A DNA stretch of 64,000 bases from Microbacterium sp. Leaf288 (GCF_001422925.1 NZ_LMNI01000013.1:62001-126000), one strand, 5' to 3'. Positions 16,633-25,810 are shown, counted from the first letter of the stretch. The notes: a model not told the origin generated them from the letters alone. Translations and numbers: made by a program.

Positions 16633-17619
16633 TCAGGACAGCGCGGCGACGACCTCGCGCTCGAACAGCTCAACGCCCGAGAGGTCGTAGGCGGCCTCGG
16701 GGAAGTAGTGGATCGCGTAGGCGATGCCGTGGCGCTCGCGCTCGGCGAGACGCTCGGCGACCTGCTCGGGGGTGCCGAACGCGGGCGACGTCAGGTAGTC
16801 GTGCTCGATGTGGTCGGCGCGCTCCTGCCCGACGTGCGGCAGCAGGCGCGCCTTGACCGCGGCCAGGCGGTCGCGCGCCTCAGCCTCGGTCGCACCGACG
16901 ATCGTGTTGAAGTTCGACGTGCGCGTGATCTCGGAGAAGTCGCGGCCGAGCGCGTCGCAGTGCTCGCGCAGGATCGCGCTCTTGCGGTCGATGTCGTCGA
17001 GCGACCCGGCGTAGTTCGTGTACGACGCGTACTTCGCCGCGATCTTGAGCGTGACCTTCTCGCCGCCGCCGGCGACCCAGAGGGGGATTCCGCCGTCCTG
17101 CAGCGGCAGCGGCTGCACGATGGCGCCGTCCACCTGGTAGTACTTGCCGTCGAGCGTGGCACGCCCGGTCGTCCAGGCCTGCTGCATGATGTCGACGCCC
17201 TCGCGCAGCATCCGGAGCCGCTCGGGAACCGGCGGGAAGCCGTAGCCGTACGCCTCCCACTCGTGCTCGTACCACCCGCCGCCGATGCCCATCTCGGTGC
17301 GTCCGCCCGAGACGATGTCGACGGTGGCCGCGACCTTGGCGAGGTAGGCGGGGTTGCGGTAGCCCATGCAGGTGCACATCTGGCCGAGACGGATGCGGTC
17401 GGTCGAGGCCGCGAAGGCCGCCATGAGCGTCCACGCCTCGTGCGTCGCCTCGTCGCTCGGCACCGGGGTCGTGTGGAAGTGGTCGTAGACCCAGAGGGAC
17501 TCCCACGGCCCGGCGTCGGCGCGCTGGGCGAGCCCCTTCATCACCGCCCACTGCTCGGAGGGATCGATGCCGACGAGATCGAATCGCCAGCCCTGGGGGA
17601 TGAAGGTTCCGAAGCGCAT
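16633..17619 (-). CDS. LLM-class flavin-dependent oxidoreductase (F420-type)
   Basis: 328 residues, the bacterial luciferase-like TIM-barrel family. It shows F-G-T-F-I-P-Q-G, the substrate-side W-V-Y-D-H-F and R-I-R-L-G-Q-M-C-T-C-M-G-Y-R-N-P-A. It also has G-R-T-E-M-G-I-G-G-G-W-Y-E-H-E, and a C-terminal F-G-T-P-E-Q-V-A-E-R-L. This subgroup is usually F420-dependent in actinobacteria, but the cofactor cannot be proved here. The ATG at 17619 was chosen because the protein begins directly with the conserved strand. It lies ten bases from the methyltransferase gene in the same direction. Physiological substrate is unknown. Confidence 0.85.
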   Translation of the reverse strand: MRFGTFIPQGWRFDLVGIDPSEQWAVMKGLAQRADAGPWESLWVYDHFHTTPVPSDEATHEAWTLMAAFAASTDRIRLGQMCTCMGYRNPAYLAKVAATVDIVSGGRTEMGIGGGWYEHEWEAYGYGFPPVPERLRMLREGVDIMQQAWTTGRATLDGKYYQVDGAIVQPLPLQDGGIPLWVAGGGEKVTLKIAAKYASYTNYAGSLDDIDRKSAILREHCDALGRDFSEITRTSNFNTIVGATEAEARDRLAAVKARLLPHVGQERADHIEHDYLTSPAFGTPEQVAERLAERERHGIAYAIHYFPEAAYDLSGVELFEREVVAALS

Positions 17620-17629
17620 GGTCCCCAGC

Positions 17630-18664
17630 CTAGGGACGCGTCCGCTCCGGCGTCGCACCGAACACCCGGGCGTGCGGCATCCGCTCGCGCATCACCGCGA
17701 TCGCGGCGGGGTTGTGGTCGACGAGCACCGCATCGCGGCCGAGCGCCGCCGCGACCGCGCCGGTCGTACCGCTGCCGGCGAAGAAGTCGAGCACGCGGTC
17801 GCCGGGGCGCGAGGAGGCCTGCACGATGCGCCGGAGGATGCCCTCGGGCTTCTGCGTCGGGTACCCGGTCTTCTCACGGCCCGTGGTCGGCACGATCGTG
17901 TGCCACCAGACGTCGGTCGGGAGCTTTCCGCGCTCGGCCTTCTCGGGGGTGACGAGCCCGGGCGCCATGTACGGCTCGCGGTCGACGGCATCCGAATCGA
18001 ACCAGTACGCCTTCGGATCCTTGACGTACACCAGGATCGTGTCGTGCTTCGTGGGCCAGCGCTTGCGCGTCTTCGCGCCGTAGTCGTATGCCCAGATGAG
18101 CTCGTTGAGGAAGCGGTCGCGCCCGACGAGCGCGTCCAGCAGCACCTTGGCGTAGTGGGCCTCGCGGTAGTCGAGGTGCAGGTACAGGGTGCCGTCGTCG
18201 GCCAGCAGCCGCCACGCCTCGATGAGCCGCGGCTCGAGGAAGCCCCAGTAGTCGTCGAACCGGTCGTCGTACGCGCGCAGGTCGCCGCGGATGCGCTCGT
18301 ACTCGCGCCCGTGGAACCCCCGACGCACGACGGATGCCGCCTCCTGCGCCGTCGCCGTTCTCAGGACCGCCTCGGGCGCGCTGCCAGCGGCCCCGCGGGA
18401 ACCCGGGGCGACGGACGCGGTTTCGGCGGACCGGTCCTGAGAACGGTCGACCGAGCGTGCGGTCTCGAGCGAGCGTTCCTGCGAACGGCCGGTGTTGAAC
18501 GGCGGGTCGAGGTAGATGAGGGTGAACGACGCGTCGGGCAGCCGACGGATCACCTCGAGGTTGTCGCCCTGGTGGATCTCGACGGACCCTCCGGCCGGCT
18601 CAGGGACCGGTGCGGGGTCAGGGACCGGTGCGGGCTCCGCGATCACGGGACCCGGCGAAGCCAT
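17630..18664 (-). CDS. DNA methyltransferase, adenine-N6/cytosine-N4 type, orphan
   Basis: About 344 residues. The D-P-P-F-N-T-G catalytic motif is at about residue 53, before the SAM-binding F-A-G-S-G-T-T-G motif near 294, the beta-class order. W-H-T-I-V-P-T-T-G-R-E-K-T-G-Y-P-T-Q-K-P-E is typical of the group. The N-terminus is proline/valine/alanine rich. Right after the catalytic motif is a low-complexity insert of about 50 residues with a duplicated R-S-Q-[ED]-R-S-x-E-T-A unit. No restriction gene is adjacent, so it may be a regulatory or orphan enzyme. The start is uncertain: ATG 18664 overlaps the upstream gene by 22 bases, while GTG 18646 would make a four-base GTGA overlap. Confidence 0.85.
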   Translation of the reverse strand: MASPGPVIAEPAPVPDPAPVPEPAGGSVEIHQGDNLEVIRRLPDASFTLIYLDPPFNTGRSQERSLETARSVDRSQDRSAETASVAPGSRGAAGSAPEAVLRTATAQEAASVVRRGFHGREYERIRGDLRAYDDRFDDYWGFLEPRLIEAWRLLADDGTLYLHLDYREAHYAKVLLDALVGRDRFLNELIWAYDYGAKTRKRWPTKHDTILVYVKDPKAYWFDSDAVDREPYMAPGLVTPEKAERGKLPTDVWWHTIVPTTGREKTGYPTQKPEGILRRIVQASSRPGDRVLDFFAGSGTTGAVAAALGRDAVLVDHNPAAIAVMRERMPHARVFGATPERTRP

Positions 18665-19692
18665 GCGTCGGTCGCAAACTTGGACTCGACGAGCGCCTCG
18701 GCCTCGGCGTACTCGTCGTCGGTGATGTGCCCGGGGACCGCGCCGTAGAGGTTCGTGAAGGTCGCCTCGAGCTTGGCGATGATCGCCTCGCGCGGCAGGC
18801 CCGTCTGGCGGCGCAGGGGGTCGACGCGCTTGGCCGCCGACGTCGTGCCCTTGTCGCTCAGCTTCTCGCGGCCGATACGCAGGACCTCGGTCATGACCTC
18901 GCCGTCCATGTCGTAGCTGAGGGTCGCGTGATGCAGCACTCCCCCGTTCGCGAGGCGCTTCTGCGCGGCACCGCCGATCTTGCCCTGCGGCGAGGCGATG
19001 TCGTTGAGCGGCTGGTAGGTCGCCTCGATGCCGAGCGCGCGCAGCGCCTGCAGCACCCAGTCGTCGAGGAACGCGTACGAGTCCGCGAAGGTGAGCCCGG
19101 CGACGAGGGATGCCGGCACGTACAGCGAGTAGGTGACGATCGAGTTCGCGCCCATGAGCATGGCGCCGCCCCCGGAGATGCGGCGGACGACGTCGTAACC
19201 GTGCGCGGCAGCGCCGTCGGGATCGACCTCGTTGCGGAGGGACTGGAACGAGCCGATCACCACGGCGTTCTCGTCCCACTCCCAGATGCGCAGCGTGGGC
19301 CGCCGGCGGCCGTCGCCCACCCGGCCGGTGAGCACCTCGTCGAGCGCGAGGTTCATGCGGGGCGAGACCGGCTTCTCGTGCACGATCTCCCAGTCGAAGT
19401 CGCGCCAGCCCGGGGCCGTCACGAGTGCGCGGCGGACCGCCGTGCCGACGGCCTCGGGCGTGAAGCCGAGCAGCTGTGCCCCGTCGGGGAGAGCCGAGCG
19501 GACGGCGGCGGCGATGGCCGCGACGTCCGCCTCGATCGGGAGCCCGTTGACGGCGGCGTCGATGTCGGCGAGCGCGTCGTCGGGTTCGAGGAAGAAGTCC
19601 CCCGCGAGGTGGAAGTCCGCGATGCGTCCGTCGCGCTCCTCGAGGTCGACGACCACGAGCTTGCCGCCGGGCACCTTGTATTCGCCGTGCAT
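18643..19692 (-). CDS. Lipoate-protein ligase A-like protein, rearranged domain order
   Basis: 349 residues. The first 85 or so (G-E-Y-K-V-P-G-G-K-L-V-V-V-D, H-L-A-G-D-F-F-L-E-P) resemble the accessory domain that sits at the C-terminus of E. coli LplA. The catalytic biotin/lipoate ligase fold follows (S-P-R-M-N-L-A-L-D-E, V-V-R-R-I-S-G-G-G-A-M, and the lysine motif G-K-I-G-G-A). It attaches lipoate, or an activated form, to 2-oxoacid dehydrogenase or glycine-cleavage proteins. The ATG at 19692 puts the conserved strand at the start. It is cotranscribed with the overlapping methyltransferase gene, probably by chance rather than function. Confidence 0.85.
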   Translation of the reverse strand: MHGEYKVPGGKLVVVDLEERDGRIADFHLAGDFFLEPDDALADIDAAVNGLPIEADVAAIAAAVRSALPDGAQLLGFTPEAVGTAVRRALVTAPGWRDFDWEIVHEKPVSPRMNLALDEVLTGRVGDGRRRPTLRIWEWDENAVVIGSFQSLRNEVDPDGAAAHGYDVVRRISGGGAMLMGANSIVTYSLYVPASLVAGLTFADSYAFLDDWVLQALRALGIEATYQPLNDIASPQGKIGGAAQKRLANGGVLHHATLSYDMDGEVMTEVLRIGREKLSDKGTTSAAKRVDPLRRQTGLPREAIIAKLEATFTNLYGAVPGHITDDEYAEAEALVESKFATDAWLRRVP

Positions 19693-19750
19693 GGGCTTCA
19701 GCCTATTCGCGCGGCGGGCACGGACGCCGATCGGGCGGGCGCCGCCGCAC

Positions 19751-20602
19751 TCAGGTGCGGTCCGCGATGTGCTTGTCGAGCCAGGCGAGCAGGTCCGCAC
19801 GGACCTCTGCCTGCATGACCTCGTTGAAGATCTCGTGGCGCGCGTCCGGGTACACGAGCGTCGTCACGTCGGTGAAGCCCGAGCGCGTGCGGTACGCATC
19901 GGCCAGCCGGTGGACGCTGCGCGGACCACCCACGGTGTCGTCGCGGCCGATCATGAGGAGCGTCGGGATGTCGACGCCGAGGTTCTTGCGCGGCTTGCCG
20001 TACATGCGCAAGGAGTCGATCACGCCGATGAGCTTGATCGGATCCTCGCTGGTGGTGAGCGGATCGTCGAGGAAGGCCCGCCCCACCGACAGGTCGCTCG
20101 ACAGCCACTCGGTGCCCATGGCGCCGGGACCGTCCCACGGCTTGTTGAGGCCGCTGGTGTGGATCGAACCGGGCATGCGCAGCGCCGTGCCGGTGAGCAC
20201 GAGCTCGTCGTACGCATCGGGGTGCTCGTTGACGAGCATCTGGGCGAGCACCGAGCCGCCGGAGTGACCCAGCAGCACGAGCGGCAGCCCCGGGTTCTCG
20301 GCGCGGATCTGCTGCGTGAACTGCCACATCGTGGCGAGCGCTCCGCGCAGGCCGCCGGGACCCAGATGACCGAGGCGGGAGACGTCACCGCCGTGCTGCG
20401 CCATGCCCGTGCGGCCGTGGCCGCGGTGATCGGCGGCGTACACGATGTACCCGGCGCCGGTGAGGGCGGCGATCAGGTCGCCGTATCGTCCGGCATGCTC
20501 ACCGACGCCGTGCAGCAGCTGCACGATCGCCCGCGGCTCCACCTGCGCCGGATGGACGTCGTAGTAGATCGTGATGTCGTGCGCATCGATGAACTCGGGC
20601 AT
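19751..20602 (-). CDS. Alpha/beta hydrolase, monoacylglycerol-lipase-like
   Basis: 283 residues of the serine-aminopeptidase S33/monoglyceride-lipase branch. It has the oxyanion H-G-V-G-E-H-A-G-R-Y motif, A-D-H-R-G-H-G-R-T, the nucleophile S114 in G-H-S-G-G-S, an acid in G-R-D-D-T-V-G-G and a histidine in A-R-H-E-I-F-N-E. These residues form a complete triad. It would cleave monoacylglycerols or similar esters in the cytoplasm. The ATG at 20602 was taken because the protein begins just before the conserved domain. It is divergent from the marR-MFS pair. Confidence 0.87.
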   Translation of the reverse strand: MPEFIDAHDITIYYDVHPAQVEPRAIVQLLHGVGEHAGRYGDLIAALTGAGYIVYAADHRGHGRTGMAQHGGDVSRLGHLGPGGLRGALATMWQFTQQIRAENPGLPLVLLGHSGGSVLAQMLVNEHPDAYDELVLTGTALRMPGSIHTSGLNKPWDGPGAMGTEWLSSDLSVGRAFLDDPLTTSEDPIKLIGVIDSLRMYGKPRKNLGVDIPTLLMIGRDDTVGGPRSVHRLADAYRTRSGFTDVTTLVYPDARHEIFNEVMQAEVRADLLAWLDKHIADRT

Positions 20603-20673
20603 GCGGAGAAGTCTAGGGGGACGCTCCCCGCCCCTCGGCGGTGCTTCCGCCCGCAGCATCCGTCTCATCCGGC

Positions 20674-20702
20674 TTTATTTAGCCAAACTAATGAGCTATG
20701 CT
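20674..20702 (+). promoter_or_regulatory. Promoter with candidate MarR site
   Basis: An AT-rich island holds TTTATT (20674-20679), 17 bases, then TATGCT (20697-20702). It also contains repeats of the TTAGC/GCTAA and AACTAA kind (TTAGC at 20679, GCTAA at 20700) that overlap the -10, as expected for autoregulation by the MarR protein encoded next. The predicted transcript would begin within a few bases of the ATG at 20713. Confidence 0.45.
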
Positions 20703-20712
20703 AACTAACCGG

Positions 20713-21186
20713 ATGAGCAGCAACGAGACTTCAGATTCAGACACCGGCCCCGATGCCGGCCCTCACGCAGACCTCTCCCCCGCCGCCTCGCAGCTGCGCA
20801 TCGCGACGTTCCGCCTCGCCCGACGCATGCGGACGCAGCGCGCCGTCGACTCGATGAGCGACGGGCAGTTCGCGGTGCTCGCCGCCCTCAAGGTGCACGG
20901 ACCCCACACGCTCGGCGATCTCGCCGAGCGTGAGCGCGTCTCTGCCCCGTCGATGAACCGCACCGTCAACTGCCTGCAGGACTCCGGATACATCGTGCGC
21001 GGCGCCGACGAGCGGGACGGCCGCAAGGTCGTCATCTCGCTCACCCCCGAGGGCGTGGCGGTCGTCGAAGAGACCGCCCGTCGCCGCGATGCGTGGGTCG
21101 AGGCCTCGCTCGCCGAGCTCTCGCCCGCCGAGCGCGAGACCCTCGCCGCCGCGGCCGACATCATGGAGCGGATGGTGGCCCGATGA
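20713..21186 (+). CDS. MarR-family transcriptional regulator
   Basis: 157 residues, the usual MarR size. The winged helix is clear: Q-F-A-V-L-A-A-L, T-L-G-D-L-A-E-R-E-R-V-S-A-P-S-M-N-R-T-V-N-C-L and the wing R-G-A-D-E-R-D-G-R-K-V-V-I-S-L-T. The start at 20713 is preferred over ATG 20698 because the latter lies inside the apparent -10 element. Neither has a ribosome binding site, so the mRNA may be leaderless. It overlaps the exporter gene by four bases (ATGA), a common arrangement in which MarR represses an efflux pump induced by its own substrate. Confidence 0.88.
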   Translation: MSSNETSDSDTGPDAGPHADLSPAASQLRIATFRLARRMRTQRAVDSMSDGQFAVLAALKVHGPHTLGDLAERERVSAPSMNRTVNCLQDSGYIVRGADERDGRKVVISLTPEGVAVVEETARRRDAWVEASLAELSPAERETLAAAADIMERMVAR

Positions 21187-22544
21187 GCGCCATGTTCCGC
21201 TCGTTCTCCGCGTTCAACTACCGCGTCTGGTTCATCGGCGCGCTGGTGTCGAACATCGGCGCGTGGATGCAGGCCACCGCGATCAGCTGGGTGGTGCTCA
21301 CCGAGCTGACCGACAACGACGCCGCCGCGATGGGCGTCACGATGGCGCTGCAGTTCGCCCCGCCGCTGCTTCTCGTCGGCGTCACCGGGCTGGTCGCAGA
21401 CCGCTTCGACCGCCGCAAGCTGCTCCTCGTCACGCAGAGCCTGCTGCTCCTGCTCGGCGTCGCGATCGGCGTGCTCATCTTCGCCGGCGCGATGACGCTG
21501 CCGATCATGTACGGGTTCGCGCTCGCACTGGGCGTCGTCGCCGCGTTCGACAACCCCGCCCGCCAGGCCTTCGTGTCGGACCTCGTCGCCCGCGAGAACG
21601 CGTCGAACGCGGTCGCACTCAACGCGGCGTCGTTCAACGGCGCCCGCATGATCGGTCCCGCGGTCGCGGGCATCGTCATCGTCGCGATCGGCACCGGGTG
21701 GGTGTTCGTCGCCAACGCGGTGACGTTCCTCGCGATGCTCGCCGCGCTCGTGCTGATCCGCACCCATGAGCTCGTGCCACGCGTGAAGGCGCCGCAGTCC
21801 TCGCGCCTCGCCGACGGATTCCGCTACGTCGCCGGCCGCCCCGACCTCATCGTGACATGCGCGATGGTGTTCCTGATCGGCGCGTTCGGCATGAACTTCC
21901 CGATCCTCGCGTCGACCATGGCCGTCGAGTTCGGCAAGGAGGCCGACGGCTTCGGCCTGCTCAGCTCGATCCTCGCGATCGGCTCCGTCGCGGGCGCGCT
22001 GCTCGCCGCCCGCCGCGACCGCGCACGGCTGCGCGTCCTCATCAGCGGCACCGCGATGTTCGGGATCGCCGCCGTGGTGTCGGCGTTCATGCCGACGTAC
22101 TGGCTCTACGCGATCACCCTCATGTTCACGGGCTTCGCCGTCGTCACCATGATGACCACCGCGAACGGCTACGTGCAGACCACCACCGACCCGGTGCTGC
22201 GCGGCCGGGTGCTCGCGCTGTACATGGCGATCCTCATGGGCGGCACCCCGATCGGCGCGCCCATCGTGGGATGGGTGGCCGGCGAGTTCGGACCGCGCGC
22301 GGCGATCCTCGTCGGCGCCGTCGCCGCGTTCGTCGCCTTCGCGATCGGCGCCACGTGGCTGCTCTGGTCGGGGCGCCTGCACCGCCACGAGCAGAAGCGG
22401 TTCCGCCTCACGCTCGACGAGACGCGTCCGCTCACCATCGTCGCCCCCGAGGAGTTCAGCGACGAGGTCGCCGGCACCACGCCGATCCGCGTGCTTCCGA
22501 GCGACGAGGAAGACAAGCTCCGCGCTCGCGCCCGCGCAAGCTGA
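21183..22544 (+). CDS. MFS exporter (EntS/DHA3-like)
   Basis: 453 residues with about 12 transmembrane segments and a charged C-terminal tail of about 60 residues. The N-terminus F-R-S-F-S-A-F-N-Y-R-V-W-F-I-G, the loop A-D-R-F-D-R-R-K-L-L and the block F-D-N-P-A-R-Q-A-F-V are typical of the EntS-like drug and siderophore exporter group. It probably extrudes a toxic compound or metabolite across the cytoplasmic membrane. Translational overlap with marR shows one operon. The substrate is unknown. Confidence 0.85.
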   Translation: MSAMFRSFSAFNYRVWFIGALVSNIGAWMQATAISWVVLTELTDNDAAAMGVTMALQFAPPLLLVGVTGLVADRFDRRKLLLVTQSLLLLLGVAIGVLIFAGAMTLPIMYGFALALGVVAAFDNPARQAFVSDLVARENASNAVALNAASFNGARMIGPAVAGIVIVAIGTGWVFVANAVTFLAMLAALVLIRTHELVPRVKAPQSSRLADGFRYVAGRPDLIVTCAMVFLIGAFGMNFPILASTMAVEFGKEADGFGLLSSILAIGSVAGALLAARRDRARLRVLISGTAMFGIAAVVSAFMPTYWLYAITLMFTGFAVVTMMTTANGYVQTTTDPVLRGRVLALYMAILMGGTPIGAPIVGWVAGEFGPRAAILVGAVAAFVAFAIGATWLLWSGRLHRHEQKRFRLTLDETRPLTIVAPEEFSDEVAGTTPIRVLPSDEEDKLRARARAS

Positions 22545-22562
22545 CCCGCCGATCCCGCGACC

Positions 22563-24986
22563 TCAGGAGACGGTGAGCGCGACGGATGCTGCGGCCAGCC
22601 CGTCGGCGGTCACCCTCACCGTCGCCGATCCCGGCCCCGTGGGCCGGACGATCGCGAGGGCGCGCCCGTCGTGCGTCGTGATCGCGGGGCCCGCGAACGA
22701 CTCCTCGGTGCGGATGCGTCCGGTGCCGAGTCCGACGAGTTCGGCGTCGCCGTCGACGGTCACCGTGACGAGCCGGTCGGCGTCGACGACGACCACGCCG
22801 TCCGCGTCGGCCAGCGAGATCGCGACGAACCCCAGCCCGTCGGAAGAGATCTCGGACTCCTCGACGGATGCTGCGAGCCCCACCTCGCCGGCCGTGCGCA
22901 GCGCCGTGCGCCCGACCTCGACGCCGCCGCTGCGCGCGATCGCGACGAGCTCGCCCGGGCGGTACTCGGTCTCGAAGCGGGCGCGGAACGCCTTCTCGGT
23001 TCCGACCGCGGTGACGCCGAGCGAGACGCCATCCCGCAGCAGCTCGACCTCGTCGGCCGGCGCGTAGACGTCGACCGTGACGGGGGCGCCGGGCTCGGCA
23101 TCCCACGTCCACGACGACACCGAGTCGTCCCAGGACCACGGCGTCGTCGCGGTGGGCCGGCCGTGGTGCCGCGGCGGGTGCACGGCCAGGTAGGGCTCTG
23201 CGCGCAGGCCGAACACGATCTCGCGGTAGTACGAGACCGGGCGCCGGAAGCCCGTGATGTCGATGTCGCCGCACCCGGCGAGCAGGTGCGGATACGGGCC
23301 CGCCGTGCCGGTCGGCTCGTAGCCCGGCTCGTCGGTGTAATCGACGCGGCCGATGCCGGCCTCGCCGAGGTAGTCCCAGCCCGTCCAGGTGAAGTCGCCC
23401 ACGACGTGGTCGAGCCGCTCGACGAGGTCCCACATCTTCTCGATGCGCGACGGGAAGGTCTCGGACCCCACGATCACGCGGTTCGGGAACAGCTCGCGAT
23501 CGAGTTCGTACCGCGACTCGGCGTAGTTGAACCCGACGACGTCGAGCACCGATGCCGACTCCTCGGTCGACGCGGTGACGAGCTCCGACGCGTTGGCGCG
23601 GGCCATCGTGTCGCCCATCGTCGCCATCATCGTGTTCGGATCGGTCGGCCCCGTCTCATCGGAGTCCTCGGGGCGGCCCATCTTGTCGAGATTCGCGATG
23701 ATCCCGTTGATGCCGTTCGTGACGAGGCGCGTGTCATCGGCCTCACGGAAGGCCTCGGCGAGTCGCCGGCTCCACGCGGACCCCGCGGGCGTCGCCAGCT
23801 CGAGGATCTCATTCCCGATCGAGTACATGATGACGCTCGGGTGGTTGACGTCCTTGGCGACGAGCGCTTCGACGTCGTGGCGCCACCGGTCGGGGAAGGT
23901 CGGAGCGGCGTCGAACGCGACCTTCGAGCGGGTCCAGGTGTCGGTGAGCTCGTCCATCACGAGCACGCCGTGCCGGTCGCACGCGTCGAGCATGGCGCGA
24001 CTCATGGGATTGTGCGAGCTCCGCAGCGCGTTGAACCCGGCGGCCTTCAGCAGACGCACACGCCGGTCCTCGGCCACGGCGAACGTCGCCGCGCCGAGCG
24101 GCCCGCTGTCATGGTGCACGCACGCGCCCCGCAGCTTGACGGTCTCGCCGTTGATCCGCAGCCCGCGCGCCGCATCGACCTGCAGGCGACGGATGCCGAA
24201 GGTCGCGGCATCCGTATCGATCAGGTTCCCGCCCTCGTCGGCGAGGATCGTCCGCACGCGGTGCAGCGCGGGGGCGTCGACGCTCCACAGCGCAGGGTCG
24301 TCGACCGCGAGGCGCACGCGGGCCACGGCGTCGGCGTTCGCAAGCACCGTCACCGGCGCCGTTCCCGTCGCGACGTCGGAGCCGTCCGGCGCCTCCACCG
24401 TCCAGGTGAGTCGCAGCGTGCGGGTGCGGCGCGTGCCGTTTCGCACCGTGGTCGCGACCTGCACCACCGCCCGATCGGCGTCGATGTCGGGCGTCGTGAC
24501 GCGCGTCCCGTCGAGCGGGATGTGCACAGGATCGGCGACGACGAGGTGAACCGGGCGATAGATTCCCGCGCCGGAATACCACCGGCTGTCGCGGTGTGCG
24601 CGGGCCTCGACCGTCACGCGGTTGGGCTCGCCGGGCCGCAGGTACGGGTCGAGCACGGCCTCGAACGCGCTGTATCCGTTCGGCTCGTGCGTCACGGCGT
24701 CGCCGTTGACGAACACGACGGCGTCGCGGTAGACGCCCTCGAACTCGAGGCGCACGGTCTTGTCACGCCAGTCGTCGGGAACGTCGAACGTCTTCGCGTA
24801 CTCGAAGACACCGCCGGGGACGTACCCCGTGTGCACGCCCTGGTCGCTGTCGGCCGAGCGCGGGAGGTCCCGCACCGCGTCGTGCGGCAGCCGCACCGGT
24901 CGCGGTGCGGACTCGGGCGTCGGCGCCTCGAACGCCCCGAGCTTCGGACCTGCTGTCCAGCCTTCGAGGAACGGCTCGCGGATCAT
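22563..24986 (-). CDS. GH2 glycoside hydrolase (beta-galactosidase-like)
   Basis: 807 residues. The domains in order are a jelly-roll sugar-binding domain (W-x-x-K-T-V-R-L-E-F-E-G-V-Y-R-D-A), an immunoglobulin-like domain and the (beta/alpha)8 domain. The last has G-A-C-V-H-H-D-S-G-P-L-G and the acid/base E393 in G-N-E-I. A probable nucleophile is E509 in V-G-S-E-T-F. Further beta domains (DUF4982-type and Ig-like) follow. There is no signal peptide, so it probably acts on imported oligosaccharides. Specificity (galactoside, glucuronide or other) is not fixed by these motifs. The ATG at 24986 overlaps the tetR stop and has GGAGGAG upstream, showing an operon. Confidence 0.9.
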   Translation of the reverse strand: MIREPFLEGWTAGPKLGAFEAPTPESAPRPVRLPHDAVRDLPRSADSDQGVHTGYVPGGVFEYAKTFDVPDDWRDKTVRLEFEGVYRDAVVFVNGDAVTHEPNGYSAFEAVLDPYLRPGEPNRVTVEARAHRDSRWYSGAGIYRPVHLVVADPVHIPLDGTRVTTPDIDADRAVVQVATTVRNGTRRTRTLRLTWTVEAPDGSDVATGTAPVTVLANADAVARVRLAVDDPALWSVDAPALHRVRTILADEGGNLIDTDAATFGIRRLQVDAARGLRINGETVKLRGACVHHDSGPLGAATFAVAEDRRVRLLKAAGFNALRSSHNPMSRAMLDACDRHGVLVMDELTDTWTRSKVAFDAAPTFPDRWRHDVEALVAKDVNHPSVIMYSIGNEILELATPAGSAWSRRLAEAFREADDTRLVTNGINGIIANLDKMGRPEDSDETGPTDPNTMMATMGDTMARANASELVTASTEESASVLDVVGFNYAESRYELDRELFPNRVIVGSETFPSRIEKMWDLVERLDHVVGDFTWTGWDYLGEAGIGRVDYTDEPGYEPTGTAGPYPHLLAGCGDIDITGFRRPVSYYREIVFGLRAEPYLAVHPPRHHGRPTATTPWSWDDSVSSWTWDAEPGAPVTVDVYAPADEVELLRDGVSLGVTAVGTEKAFRARFETEYRPGELVAIARSGGVEVGRTALRTAGEVGLAASVEESEISSDGLGFVAISLADADGVVVVDADRLVTVTVDGDAELVGLGTGRIRTEESFAGPAITTHDGRALAIVRPTGPGSATVRVTADGLAAASVALTVS

Positions 24987-25741
24987 GCCTGCTCCTCCGA
25001 CCGCTCCGAAGCGGACTCGCTGCCGGCCTCGACGGCTGCCGCCTGCGCATCCAGAGCGTTCTCGATCGAGACGAGGTCGTAGCCGCGGATGAGGGCGCGG
25101 AGGGTCTCGTGGAGCGCTTCCGCCATGTCGGTCGAGTCGGGAGCGAGCAGCCACTGCACCTGCAGGCCGTCCATGAGCGCGATGATGGCGACGGCCGCAC
25201 GCCGGGGGTCGACGCCGTCGACCAGGCGTCCCACGGCGGCGGCGCGCTCGAACGAGCCCGTCACGCTGGTCCGGACCTCGTTGTAGCGGTTGACGAAGTA
25301 GTCGTGCGCGGGGTGGGACGGCGCGGTCGCCTCTGCCGACAGCGTCGTGTACAACTCGACGATGCCGGGCTGCGCCGCGTTGAACCGCGCCAGCTCGGCG
25401 AGCGCCCGCAGCGCCTCGACGCCGTCGGGGAGGTCGAAGTCGACGCGGGCGCGCGACAGCTCGTCGCGGTGCTCGAGCAGCGCCATCAGCAGGGCGCTCT
25501 TGCTCCGGAAGTGGTGCAGGAGGCCCGCCTCGCTCATGCCGACGCGCTCCGCGACCTCCCGGAGGGATCCTGCCCGGTATCCCGACTGCGAGAACACTTC
25601 GAGCGCGGCATCGAGGATCGCCGTGCGTGTCTCTGCCGACTTGGCGTACTCGCCCCGCGGCTTGCGCGTCCTCGTGGGAGCGGTCCCCGCCTTTGTCTGA
25701 GCGGCAGTCGTCTCGGTCATCGTCACACCGTATCCCCGCAT
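24983..25741 (-). CDS. TetR-family regulator of the GH2/ABC-importer locus (inferred)
   Basis: About 252 residues. The helix-turn-helix (A-I-L-D-A-A-L-E-V-F, Y-R-A-G-S-L-R-E-V-A-E-R-V-G-M-S-E-A-G-L-L-H-H-F) is preceded by a basic, threonine-rich tail. The C-terminal domain resembles the TetR protein at 10747-11412 (S-H-P-A-H-D-Y-F, D-G-L-Q-V-Q-W-L-L). GTG and ATG alternatives exist. ATG 25741 was taken because GGAGGTG lies nine bases upstream; ATG 25720 is also possible. It heads a two-gene unit with GH2 and is divergent from the ABC importer, with a CTAGCGGCCGCTAG palindrome between them. Confidence 0.87.
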   Translation of the reverse strand: MRGYGVTMTETTAAQTKAGTAPTRTRKPRGEYAKSAETRTAILDAALEVFSQSGYRAGSLREVAERVGMSEAGLLHHFRSKSALLMALLEHRDELSRARVDFDLPDGVEALRALAELARFNAAQPGIVELYTTLSAEATAPSHPAHDYFVNRYNEVRTSVTGSFERAAAVGRLVDGVDPRRAAVAIIALMDGLQVQWLLAPDSTDMAEALHETLRALIRGYDLVSIENALDAQAAAVEAGSESASERSEEQA

Positions 25742-25810
25742 CAGCCGGGGCACCTCCATCGATGCCCGTCGGGGTCCTCTTCTTCCGTTCTATAACGAAT
25801 TCCTAATGCT

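Noticed and set aside
20698..21186. ATG at 20698 as start of the MarR gene
   Set aside because: It falls within the TATGCT -10 candidate, so ATG 20713 is preferred.
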